From Rhizobium redzepovicii (GTDB lineage: Bacteria > Pseudomonadota > Alphaproteobacteria > Rhizobiales > Rhizobiaceae): a stretch of DNA of 64,000 nt. The position numbers and the translations under genes were made by a program. Positions 44,711 through 52,441 of this stretch are shown here, in pieces. The stretch lies in NCBI RefSeq assembly GCF_019793435.1, contig NZ_JAILYH010000009.1:62001-126000 (forward strand), in the 5' to 3' direction. Below the pieces are notes generated by a model that made no database searches, was not told the origin of the DNA, and saw nothing but the letters and a program-made list of their open reading frames with translations. The first letter of the stretch is position 1. Each line of letters opens with the position of its first letter.

Positions 44711-45994
44711 ATGTCCGACAACGCTGCCCTTATCGCGCGCCGCGAGCGGCTTCTCGGCCGCAACATGTCGCTCTTTTATGACGATCCGGTCCATCTGGTC
44801 CGCGGCGAAGGCGTCTGGCTCTGGGATGCCGACGGCCGGCGATATCTCGATTGCTACAACAATGTGCCACATGTCGGCCATTGCCATCCACGCGTGGTCG
44901 AAGCGATCACCCGGCAGGCGTCGACGCTGAACACCCACACGCGTTATCTGCACGAGGGCATTCTCGACTATGTCGAACGCCTGACGGCGACCTTCGACAG
45001 CAGCCTCGACGCCGCGATCCTGACCTGCACCGGCAGCGAGGCGAACGACGTGGCGCTGCGCATGGCCCAGGCCGTCACCGGCAGGACCGGTGTGATCGCC
45101 ACCAACCATACCTATCACGGCAATACCGCCGCCGTGTCGCAGCTCTCGACCCGCATGCCGCCGGTCGGCGGCTTCGGCGGCCATGTCAGGCACGTGCCGG
45201 CGCCCGACAGCTACCGCCCGCTCGGTGGCGAAGATGGCGAGGCCTTTGCCGCGGCCTTCGCGGCCGCAGTCGAGGCGGCGATCGCCTCGCTGCAGGAAAG
45301 CCCGCATGGTTTTTCCGCACTGATCATCGATCCGTTCTTTGCTAATGAAGGCTTTCCGGATCTGCCGCGGGGCTTCCTCGACAAGGCGGTGGCGGCGGTG
45401 CGCAAGGCCGGCGGCCTCGTCATCACCGACGAGGTGCAGCCCGGTTTCGGCCGCACCGGCTCTGATATGTGGGGCCATCAGCGCGCCGGCATCGTTCCCG
45501 ATATCGTGACGCTCGGCAAGCCGATGGCGAACGGCCATCCCGTCGGCGGCGTCGTTGCCAATGCCGATGTGCTGAACGCCTTCCGCAAGGCCTTCCGCTA
45601 TTTCAATACGTTCGGCGGCAATCCGGTCTCCTGCGCGGCCGCCATGGCGGTTCTCGACGTGATCGAGGACGAGAAACTCGTCGAGAATGCCCGCGACGTC
45701 GGCGAATATACGCGCGATGCCTTCAAGCGTCTGGCGCAAAAACACACGATCATCGGCGACGTGCGCGGCAGCGGTCTCTTCATGGGCATGGAATTCGTGG
45801 CGGACCGGGCGACGAAGGAGCCGGCCGTCGCTGAGGCGAGCCGGATCGTCAATGAAATGCGAGAGCGCGGCGTGCTGATGGGCAAAATCGGCATCCACCA
45901 ATGCGCCACCAAGATCCGCCCGCCGATGCCCTTCTCCCGGGAAAATGCCGATCTGATGTTGTCGGTCTTCGACGACGTCCTGTCGGGGTTGTGA
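44711..45994 (+). CDS. Class III PLP enzyme resembling ethanolamine-phosphate/phosphohydroxylysine phospho-lyase
   Basis: A 427-residue class III PLP enzyme. Several blocks recall the AGXT2L1/ETNPPL phospho-lyases rather than ordinary transaminases: LDCYNNVPHVGHCHP, LNTHTRYLHEGILDY, Lys270 in TLGKPMANGHPVGGVV, FNTFGGNPVSCAAAMAVLD and HTIIGDVRGSGLFMG. Those enzymes remove phosphate and ammonia from O-phosphorylated amino alcohols to give an aldehyde. The next gene, 7 bp on, encodes an APH-type kinase, the expected partner. The comparison is from memory of the family. An aminotransferase function (AGXT2-like) remains possible. Given the hpa genes, an aromatic beta-hydroxyamine phosphate is my candidate substrate. 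Confidence 0.78.
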   Translation: MSDNAALIARRERLLGRNMSLFYDDPVHLVRGEGVWLWDADGRRYLDCYNNVPHVGHCHPRVVEAITRQASTLNTHTRYLHEGILDYVERLTATFDSSLDAAILTCTGSEANDVALRMAQAVTGRTGVIATNHTYHGNTAAVSQLSTRMPPVGGFGGHVRHVPAPDSYRPLGGEDGEAFAAAFAAAVEAAIASLQESPHGFSALIIDPFFANEGFPDLPRGFLDKAVAAVRKAGGLVITDEVQPGFGRTGSDMWGHQRAGIVPDIVTLGKPMANGHPVGGVVANADVLNAFRKAFRYFNTFGGNPVSCAAAMAVLDVIEDEKLVENARDVGEYTRDAFKRLAQKHTIIGDVRGSGLFMGMEFVADRATKEPAVAEASRIVNEMRERGVLMGKIGIHQCATKIRPPMPFSRENADLMLSVFDDVLSGL

Positions 45995-46001
45995 GGCTGA
46001 G

Positions 46002-47021
46002 ATGACCGATCAATTACCGCAGACCATCCGGGATGACCTGTTGGAACGGGCGCTCGAAGCGCTCGACCATTGGGCGGTGCGGGCGGACGAACCTGTCCTG
46101 ATGAAATACCGGGAAAACGCCGTCTTCCGCATCACTCTTGCTGATGGGCCGTTGGCTGCCCTGCGGCTGCATCGGCCGGGCTATCATGACGAGACGAGCC
46201 TGCGCTCGGAACTGGACCTCATGGCAGGACTGCGGCGCGGAGGTCTCGACGTGCCTGCCCCCGTAGCGACGAGCGACGGCGAGATTCTCGTCTTTCTTCC
46301 GGCCAACCGAAAGTTTCCCGAGCAATATGCCGACGTCGTCAGCTGGATCGACGGCACGGCCCTCGGGCAGACCGGCACGCCGCTACCGCAATCGGCCGAG
46401 ACGCAGGCGGAAATCTTTTTCCGCACCGGCCAGGCGATGGCGACGATGCATGATCTGGCCGATGCCTGGGACCCGCCGGAACGTTTCCGCCGCCCGGCAT
46501 GGGATGCCGAGGGTCTCCTCGGAGAAAGGCCTCTCTGGGGCCGCTTCTGGGATTGCCCGGGGCTTTCACGCGGCGAGGCCTCGTCGCTTTCGGCATTGCG
46601 CGACGACTTGCGGGACCGTCTTGCCAATGCGCAGCGACACGGCCTCGACTACGGCCTGATCCATGCCGATCTGGTGCGCGAGAACATCTTCCTGACGGGA
46701 AGCGAAGACGATATCGCCTTCATCGACTTCGACGATGCGGGATATGGCTTCCGCCTTTTCGATCTCGCCACGGCCCTGCTGAAGAATCGCCAAGAACCGG
46801 CCTACCCTGAAATCGAAAACGCCCTGATCGCCGGCTATCGCAACAGGCGCGGCCTTTCCGATGCGGCGCTGCAAAGCCTGCCGCTTTTCATGGCGCTGAG
46901 GAGCCTCACCTATATCAGCTGGCTTGCCGAGCGGCCCGAGATCCCGAACGCTCCCGAGCGGCTGTCGCGTTATGTCGCCGAAAGTCTGGAGCTTGCAAGA
47001 AAGCTCGATATCGACGCTTGA
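46002..47021 (+). CDS. APH-family small-molecule kinase (hydroxylysine/amino-alcohol kinase-like)
   Basis: A 339-residue protein with the aminoglycoside/choline kinase fold. The catalytic loop is GLIHADLVREN (His221, Asp223, Asn228) and the Mg-binding segment is FIDFDDAGYGFRLFD (Asp242). An N-terminal lobe with ALRLHRPGYHDETSLRSELDL provides the ATP site. The overall pattern is like bacterial relatives of hydroxylysine kinase and homoserine kinase II. It sits 7 bp after the phospho-lyase-like gene, so the pair could phosphorylate a hydroxyamine and then eliminate phosphate and ammonia. No sign suggests antibiotic resistance. It is the last gene before the motif at 47034. Confidence 0.82.
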   Translation: MTDQLPQTIRDDLLERALEALDHWAVRADEPVLMKYRENAVFRITLADGPLAALRLHRPGYHDETSLRSELDLMAGLRRGGLDVPAPVATSDGEILVFLPANRKFPEQYADVVSWIDGTALGQTGTPLPQSAETQAEIFFRTGQAMATMHDLADAWDPPERFRRPAWDAEGLLGERPLWGRFWDCPGLSRGEASSLSALRDDLRDRLANAQRHGLDYGLIHADLVRENIFLTGSEDDIAFIDFDDAGYGFRLFDLATALLKNRQEPAYPEIENALIAGYRNRRGLSDAALQSLPLFMALRSLTYISWLAERPEIPNAPERLSRYVAESLELARKLDIDA

Positions 47022-47033
47022 CATCCATCACAA

Positions 47034-47053
47034 ATTGATTAACGTGTTAAGTA
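47034..47053 (+). promoter_or_regulatory. Shared motif, copy 2 (upstream of hpcD)
   Basis: ATTGATTAACGTGTTAAGTA matches 40517-40536 in 15 of 20 positions. It also contains a TTAAC-GT-GTTAA dyad. It fills most of the 52-bp gap between the kinase gene and hpcD, so the meta-cleavage genes may have their own promoter under the same regulator as the IclR operon. Confidence 0.55.
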
Positions 47054-47073
47054 AATAAGCCGTGGGAGGACGG

Positions 47074-47460
47074 ATGCCACATCTCACCATCGAATATTCG
47101 GCCAATCTCGACGGCCGCGCCGACATTGGTGCACTCTGCGAGACGCTGCTGAACACCGTGCTCGAGACTGGGCTTTTCGAGATCGGTGCGGTGCGGGTGC
47201 GCGCCCTTCGCGCCGATCATTATGCGATCGCCGACCGGCTTGCCGAAAACTCCTTCGTCGACCTGAACTTCCGCATCGGCAAGGGCCGCACGGCCGAGGA
47301 AAAGAAACGCATTGGCGAAGCGATCCTTGCGGCGGCGGCTGACATCCTCGGCCCCCTCTTCGAGACGCCGCATTTCGCGCTGTCGCTGGAGATCCGCGAG
47401 ATCGATGCGGAGCTGAGCTGGAAGAAGAACGCCATCCATCCGCGGCTTCGCGGCAAGTGA
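47074..47460 (+). CDS. hpcD: 5-carboxymethyl-2-hydroxymuconate delta-isomerase
   Basis: A 128-residue CHMI, a tautomerase-fold enzyme that isomerises 5-carboxymethyl-2-hydroxymuconate in homoprotocatechuate degradation. The protein starts MPHLTIEYSANL: after Met removal, Pro1 is the catalytic base, and the Glu-Tyr pair follows as in CHMI proteins. ATG at 47074 with GGGAGGA upstream is therefore certain over the alternative four codons earlier, which would bury the Pro. The gene is also known as hpaF. hpaE follows 44 bp later. Confidence 0.92.
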   Translation: MPHLTIEYSANLDGRADIGALCETLLNTVLETGLFEIGAVRVRALRADHYAIADRLAENSFVDLNFRIGKGRTAEEKKRIGEAILAAAADILGPLFETPHFALSLEIREIDAELSWKKNAIHPRLRGK

Positions 47461-47504
47461 CAAACCCCGCATCGCGGGACGAGACAACATCAGGGAAACA
47501 GACG

Positions 47505-49022
47505 ATGTCCAAACTGCAGGAAAACATCGCAAAGGCGGAAACCTACCTTGCGCGTTTCAAGGAGCGCGGCGTCCTCAACCGCATCGGCGGCGAGGATGTG
47601 GGGGGCGGTGACGGCGCAACCTTCGAGACCCTCTCGCCGGTCGATCTGAAGCCGCTCGCCACCGTCGCCCGCGGCAATGCCGCCGATATCGACCGTGCGG
47701 CCAAGGCCGCCAAATCAGCCTTTGGCGAATGGGCCGCCATGCCCGGCGATGCGCGTAAGAAGCTCCTGCACAAGGTTGCTGATGCGATCGTCGCACGTGC
47801 CGAGGAGATCGCCTTCGTCGAATGCATGGATACCGGCCAGTCGCTGAAATTCATGGCGAAGGCGGCGCTGCGCGGTGCGGAAAATTTCCGCTTCTTCGCC
47901 GATCGCGCACCGGAGGCACGGGACGGAAAGTCACTGCGTGCCGATGGCCAGGTGAACGTGACGACGCGCGTGCCGATCGGCCCGGTCGGCATCATCACGC
48001 CGTGGAACACGCCCTTCATGCTGTCGACCTGGAAGATCGCGCCGGCCCTTGCTGCCGGCTGCACCATCGTCCACAAGCCGGCCGAATTTTCGCCGCTGAC
48101 GGCCCGCCTGCTCGTCGAAATCGCCGAAGAGGCCGGCCTGCCCAAGGGCGTGTGGAACCTCGTCAACGGCTTCGGCGAGGACGCCGGCAAGGCGCTGACC
48201 GAACATCCGCTGATCAAGGCGATCGGCTTCGTCGGCGAAAGCCGCACCGGCTCGATGATCATGAAACAGGGCGCCGACACACTGAAGCGGGTGCATTTCG
48301 AACTCGGCGGCAAGAACCCGGTCGTCGTCTTTGCCGATGCCGATCTCGAGCGCGCGGCTGATGCCGCCGTCTTCATGATCTATTCGCTGAACGGCGAGCG
48401 CTGCACCTCGTCTTCGCGCCTGCTGGTCGAAGACAGCATCTATGACAGGTTCACCGCGCTCGTCGCCGAAATGGTAAGGCGCATCAAGGTCGGCCATCCC
48501 CTCGATCCCGAGACGGTCATTGGCCCGCTCATCCATCCCGTGCACGAAAAGAAGGTGCTGGAATATATCGCGATCGGACGCTCGGAAGGCGCAACGCTTG
48601 CTGCCGGCGGCGAGAAATTCGATGGTCCGGGCGGCGGCTGCTACGTCTCCCCCACCCTCTTTACCGGCGCCGACAACAAGATGCGCATCGCCCAGGAGGA
48701 AATCTTCGGGCCGGTGCTGACAGCCATCCCCTTCAAGGACGAAGCCGATGCGCTAGCGCTCGCCAACGACGTCCAGTACGGCCTGACCGGCTATCTCTGG
48801 ACCTCCGACGTCACCCGCGCCTTCCGTTTCACCGACCATCTCGAAGCCGGGATGATCTGGGTGAACTCGGAAAACGTCCGCCACCTGCCGACGCCTTTCG
48901 GCGGCGTCAAGAATTCCGGTATCGGCCGCGACGGCGGCGACTGGTCCTTCGATTTCTACATGGAAACCAAGAACGTTGCCTTCGCCACCAAGCCGCACGC
49001 CATCCAGAAACTCGGCGGCTGA
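47505..49022 (+). CDS. hpaE: 5-carboxymethyl-2-hydroxymuconate semialdehyde dehydrogenase
   Basis: A 505-residue NAD aldehyde dehydrogenase of the HpaE/HpcC group. Blocks are IGPVGIITPWNTPFMLSTWKIAPAL, VHKPAEFSPLTARLL, IGFVGESRTGSMIM, general-base Glu in FELGGKNPVVVF, nucleophile in NGERCTSSSRLLV, and EEIFGPVLTA. ITPWNTPF and GERCTSSSR are characteristic of HpaE. It oxidises the semialdehyde produced by HpaD. ATG at 47505 starts the conserved part; a reading beginning 16 codons earlier overlaps the hpcD stop and is unconserved. Confidence 0.93.
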   Translation: MSKLQENIAKAETYLARFKERGVLNRIGGEDVGGGDGATFETLSPVDLKPLATVARGNAADIDRAAKAAKSAFGEWAAMPGDARKKLLHKVADAIVARAEEIAFVECMDTGQSLKFMAKAALRGAENFRFFADRAPEARDGKSLRADGQVNVTTRVPIGPVGIITPWNTPFMLSTWKIAPALAAGCTIVHKPAEFSPLTARLLVEIAEEAGLPKGVWNLVNGFGEDAGKALTEHPLIKAIGFVGESRTGSMIMKQGADTLKRVHFELGGKNPVVVFADADLERAADAAVFMIYSLNGERCTSSSRLLVEDSIYDRFTALVAEMVRRIKVGHPLDPETVIGPLIHPVHEKKVLEYIAIGRSEGATLAAGGEKFDGPGGGCYVSPTLFTGADNKMRIAQEEIFGPVLTAIPFKDEADALALANDVQYGLTGYLWTSDVTRAFRFTDHLEAGMIWVNSENVRHLPTPFGGVKNSGIGRDGGDWSFDFYMETKNVAFATKPHAIQKLGG

Positions 49023-49052
49023 GCCGACCGCACTGATAAAGAGGAGGAACCC

Positions 49053-50033
49053 ATGCCCCTGCCGACACCCAATCTCTATCCGCCTTTCAACATCGTGCGT
49101 CTCAGCCATGTCGAACTCGGCGTCACCGATCTCGCCAAGTCCCGCGCCTTCTATGTCGATACGCTCGGCTTGCAGGTGACGGATGAGACCGCCGATATCA
49201 TCTATCTCAGGGCGCTCGAAGAACGCGGCCATCACTGCATCGTACTGAAGAAATCCGGCAAGGCCGAAGCCCGCGACCTCGGTTTCAAGGTCTTCGGCGA
49301 CGAGGATCTCGACAAGGCCGCCCATTTCTTCAAGGATAAGGGCCTGCCGGTCGAGTGGGTCGAACGCCCCTATCAGGCGCGCACCTTCCGCACCCGCGAT
49401 CCGCACGGCATTCCGCTCGAATTCTATTCGAAGATGGACCGCCTGCCGCCGATCCACCAGAAATATGCGCTCTACAAGGGCGTCAAGCCGCTGCGCATCG
49501 ACCACTTCAACTGCTTCTCGCCGAATGTCGACGAAAGCGTCGCCTTCTATAACGAGCTCGGCTTCCGCGTCACCGAATATACCGAGGATGCCGAGACCGG
49601 CCGTCTCTGGGCCGCCTGGACGCACCGCAAGGGCGGCGTCCACGACATCGCCTTCACCAACGGCCGCGGTCCGCGCCTGCACCACACCGCCTTTTGGGTG
49701 CCGACGCCGCTCAACATTATCGACCTGCTGGATCTGATGGCGACCACCGGCTGGGTCTCCAACATCGAGCGCGGCCCCGGCCGCCACGGTATCTCCAACG
49801 CCTTCTTCCTCTATATCCTCGATCCCGACGGCCACCGCATTGAGATCTACTGCTCGGATTACCAGACGGTCGATCCCGATCTGGAGGCGATCAAGTGGGA
49901 CCTCAAGGATCCGCAGCGCCAGACACTTTGGGGCGCACCGGCTCCCAAATCCTGGTTCGAACATGGTAGCCTGTTTGCCGGCGCCGATGTAGTCGAGCCT
50001 GATCTGAAGGCACAGCCGATCATCGCGCCTTGA
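49053..50033 (+). CDS. hpaD: Homoprotocatechuate (3,4-dihydroxyphenylacetate) 2,3-dioxygenase
   Basis: A 326-residue type I extradiol dioxygenase with two vicinal-oxygen-chelate domains (about 14-125 and 146-270). By alignment of spacing with the well-studied Brevibacterium/Arthrobacter enzymes the metal ligands are His151, His210 and Glu264, with His197 as probable acid-base residue. RLHHTAFWV and HRIEIYCSDYQTV are the ligand-bearing blocks. It cleaves the ring of homoprotocatechuate. It is unrelated to the E. coli HpaD (LigB fold) although it does the same reaction. GAGGAGG precedes the ATG. A terminator-like hairpin follows the stop. Confidence 0.92.
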   Translation: MPLPTPNLYPPFNIVRLSHVELGVTDLAKSRAFYVDTLGLQVTDETADIIYLRALEERGHHCIVLKKSGKAEARDLGFKVFGDEDLDKAAHFFKDKGLPVEWVERPYQARTFRTRDPHGIPLEFYSKMDRLPPIHQKYALYKGVKPLRIDHFNCFSPNVDESVAFYNELGFRVTEYTEDAETGRLWAAWTHRKGGVHDIAFTNGRGPRLHHTAFWVPTPLNIIDLLDLMATTGWVSNIERGPGRHGISNAFFLYILDPDGHRIEIYCSDYQTVDPDLEAIKWDLKDPQRQTLWGAPAPKSWFEHGSLFAGADVVEPDLKAQPIIAP

Positions 50034-50044
50034 ACGTTTACCCG

Positions 50045-50069
50045 AAAGCGGGCGAAATCGCCCGCTTTT
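50045..50069 (+). terminator. Terminator-like hairpin after hpaD
   Basis: Stem AAAGCGGGCG (50045-50054) / CGCCCGCTTT (50059-50068) with an AAAT loop and one more T. It begins 11 bp after the hpaD stop and ends 22 bp before the next start. The T-tract is short, so partial termination or RNA protection between the two halves of the hpa operon is likely. Confidence 0.65.
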
Positions 50070-50091
50070 CAACGTTGGCGAGGATAGTGTC

Positions 50092-51543
50092 ATGGAATTG
50101 AAAGACGCAACATTGTTCCGGCAGGCTGCATTGGTCGGCGGCGATTGGATCGAGGCGGGGGACAATGGGATCGCGGTTGATAATCCCGCGACCGGCGAGA
50201 TCATTGGCCGCGTTCCCAATCTCGGCGCAGCCGAGACCAAGGCGGCGATTGCCGCGGCCGAGATTGCGCAGAAGGAATGGGCCGCCCGCACCGCCAAGGA
50301 GCGGTCGGTCATCCTGCGCCGCTGGTTCCAGCTGATGATGGACAATCAGGACGATCTCGGCCGCATCCTGACGGCAGAACAGGGCAAACCGCTGGCCGAA
50401 GCTAAGGGTGAGATCGCCTATGGCGCGAGCTTCATCGAATGGTTTGCCGAGGAGGCGCGGCGGGTCTATGGTGACATCGTTCCCGGCCATCAGAAGGATA
50501 AGCGCATCCTGGTGATGAAGCAGCCGATCGGCGTCGTTGCCGCCATCACCCCGTGGAATTTCCCTAATGCGATGATCACCCGCAAGGCTGGACCCGCCTT
50601 TGCCGCCGGCTGCGCCATGGTGCTGAAGCCGGCCTCGCAGACGCCGTTTTCGGCGATCGCCATCGCGATCCTCGCCGAGCGCGCCGGTTTCCCCAAGGGC
50701 CTGTTCAGCGTTCTCACAGGTTCGGCCCGCGCAATCGGCGGCGAAATGACCGCAAGCCCCATCGTGCGCAAGCTGACCTTTACCGGCTCGACCGAAGTCG
50801 GCGCCGAACTCTACCGGCAGAGTGCACCGACCATCAAGAAGCTCGGGCTGGAACTCGGCGGCAATGCGCCCTTCATCGTTTTCGACGACGCCGATCTGGA
50901 TGCGGCCGTGGAAGGCGCGCTGATCGCCAAATTCCGCAACAACGGCCAGACCTGCGTCTGCGCCAACCGCCTCTATGTGCAGGAGGGCGTCTATGACGCT
51001 TTTGCCGAGAAGCTCTCGAAGGCCGTCGGCGCGTTGAAGACCGGCAACGGCTTCGACGAGGGCATCAATCTCGGCCCGCTGATCGACGAGTCCGCCCTTG
51101 CCAAGGTCGAGGAGCATGTCGCCGATGCGCTGTCCAAGGGCGGCCGTGTCGTTGCCGGCGGCCACCGCCACCCACTCGGCGGGCGCTTCTATGAGGCGAC
51201 TGTGCTGGCCGACGTCACCCCTGCCATGGCTGTCGCCAAGGAAGAGACGTTCGGGCCGGTGGCGCCGCTCTTCCGCTTCAACGACGAAGCCGATGTGATC
51301 GCTCAGGCCAACGACACCGAGTTCGGTCTTGCCTCCTATTTCTACGCCAAGGATCTCGCCCGGGTCTTCCGGGTCGCCGAGGCGCTGGAATACGGCATGG
51401 TCGGCGTCAATACCGGGCTGATTTCGACGGCCGAAGCCCCATTCGGCGGCGTCAAACTTTCTGGCCTCGGCCGCGAAGGCTCGAAATACGGCATCGAGGA
51501 ATTCACCGAAATCAAATATGTCTGCCTCGGCGGTATCGCCTGA
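50092..51543 (+). CDS. Succinate-semialdehyde dehydrogenase of the hydroxyphenylacetate pathway
   Basis: A 483-residue GabD-type dehydrogenase. Blocks are ITPWNFPNAMITRKAGPAF, VLKPASQTPFSAIAIAIL, FTGSTEVGAELYRQSA, LELGGNAPFIVFDDADLDAA and NNGQTCVCANRLYVQ, including the second Cys typical of the group. HpaI releases succinic semialdehyde, and this enzyme would convert it to succinate, closing the pathway into the TCA cycle. Its position between hpaD and hpaG supports this over a GABA role. It is a paralogue of the 23531-24988 product. Confidence 0.9.
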   Translation: MELKDATLFRQAALVGGDWIEAGDNGIAVDNPATGEIIGRVPNLGAAETKAAIAAAEIAQKEWAARTAKERSVILRRWFQLMMDNQDDLGRILTAEQGKPLAEAKGEIAYGASFIEWFAEEARRVYGDIVPGHQKDKRILVMKQPIGVVAAITPWNFPNAMITRKAGPAFAAGCAMVLKPASQTPFSAIAIAILAERAGFPKGLFSVLTGSARAIGGEMTASPIVRKLTFTGSTEVGAELYRQSAPTIKKLGLELGGNAPFIVFDDADLDAAVEGALIAKFRNNGQTCVCANRLYVQEGVYDAFAEKLSKAVGALKTGNGFDEGINLGPLIDESALAKVEEHVADALSKGGRVVAGGHRHPLGGRFYEATVLADVTPAMAVAKEETFGPVAPLFRFNDEADVIAQANDTEFGLASYFYAKDLARVFRVAEALEYGMVGVNTGLISTAEAPFGGVKLSGLGREGSKYGIEEFTEIKYVCLGGIA

Positions 51544-51568
51544 GGCCAAGAGAAGGCCCGAGACAAGC

Positions 51569-52441
51569 ATGACCCATCCACGATTCCTGTCCTTTTCCAG
51601 AAACGGCCATCATGGCTATGGGCTTGCCGTCGAGAACGGCGTCATCGACCTGTCGGCTCGCCACGGCGCAAGCTGGGCGAGCCTTCGCGAAGTGATCGAG
51701 GCGGGCCGCCTCGTTCAGCTCGCCGAGGAGAGCAGATCATTAAAGCCGGATTTCGCGCTCGACGACATCCGCTTCGAAATTCCTATTCCGTCGCCGGAAA
51801 AGATTATCTGCGTCGGGGTCAACTTTCCCGACCGCAACGAGGAATATAAGGACGGTCAGGCAGCACCCTCCAACCCCTCGCTGTTCATCCGTTTTCCCCG
51901 TTCCTTCACCGGCCACGGCGAACCGCTGATCCGGCCGCCGGAAAGCCCGCAGCTCGACTATGAAGGCGAGATCGTCATCGTCATCGGCAAGGGCGGCCGG
52001 CGGATTGCCGAGGCGGACGCCTTCTCCCACATCGCCGCCCTGTCGCTCTGCAACGAGGGCACGATTCGCGACTGGGTGCGCCATGCCAAGTTCAACGTCA
52101 CCCAGGGCAAGAACTTCGATCGCACCGGCGCGATCGGCCCCTGGCTGATCCCCTTCACCGATGCCGCTCAGCTCGAAGACATCAAGCTCGAAACCCGCGT
52201 CAACGGCGAGGTCCGCCAGAGCGACCGCACCAGCCGGATGATCTTCTCGTTCCGCAAGATCATCAATTATGTCTCCACCTTCACCACGCTCGTTCCCGGC
52301 GACGTCATCGTTACCGGCACGCCGACAGGCGCCGGCGCCCGCTTCGGTCCGCCGATCTGGCTGAAACCCGGCGATGTCGTCGAAGTCGAGGCCGACGGCC
52401 TTGGCACCCTGAAAAACACCATCGCCGACGAGGTGTTGTGA
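51569..52441 (+). CDS. hpaG: Fumarylacetoacetate-hydrolase-family decarboxylase/isomerase
   Basis: A 290-residue FAH-family protein. The core starts near residue 78 with KIICVGVNFPDRNEEY; metal ligands lie in LDYEGEIVIVIGKGGRRI and nearby acidic residues, and VIVTGTPTGAGARFGPP is the conserved C-terminal block. In the homoprotocatechuate route this step decarboxylates and isomerises 5-oxo-pent-3-ene-1,2,5-tricarboxylate. E. coli HpaG is a two-domain protein of about 430 residues with two FAH halves; here a single half is present. Its stop overlaps the hpaH start (TGATG). A general acylpyruvase-type hydrolase is the alternative. Confidence 0.82.
   Translation: MTHPRFLSFSRNGHHGYGLAVENGVIDLSARHGASWASLREVIEAGRLVQLAEESRSLKPDFALDDIRFEIPIPSPEKIICVGVNFPDRNEEYKDGQAAPSNPSLFIRFPRSFTGHGEPLIRPPESPQLDYEGEIVIVIGKGGRRIAEADAFSHIAALSLCNEGTIRDWVRHAKFNVTQGKNFDRTGAIGPWLIPFTDAAQLEDIKLETRVNGEVRQSDRTSRMIFSFRKIINYVSTFTTLVPGDVIVTGTPTGAGARFGPPIWLKPGDVVEVEADGLGTLKNTIADEVL

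Noticed and set aside
46002..47021. Aminoglycoside resistance gene
   Set aside because: The APH fold is shared by many small-molecule kinases; the gene is embedded in a catabolic operon 7 bp after a phospho-lyase-like gene, with no mobile element or resistance context.
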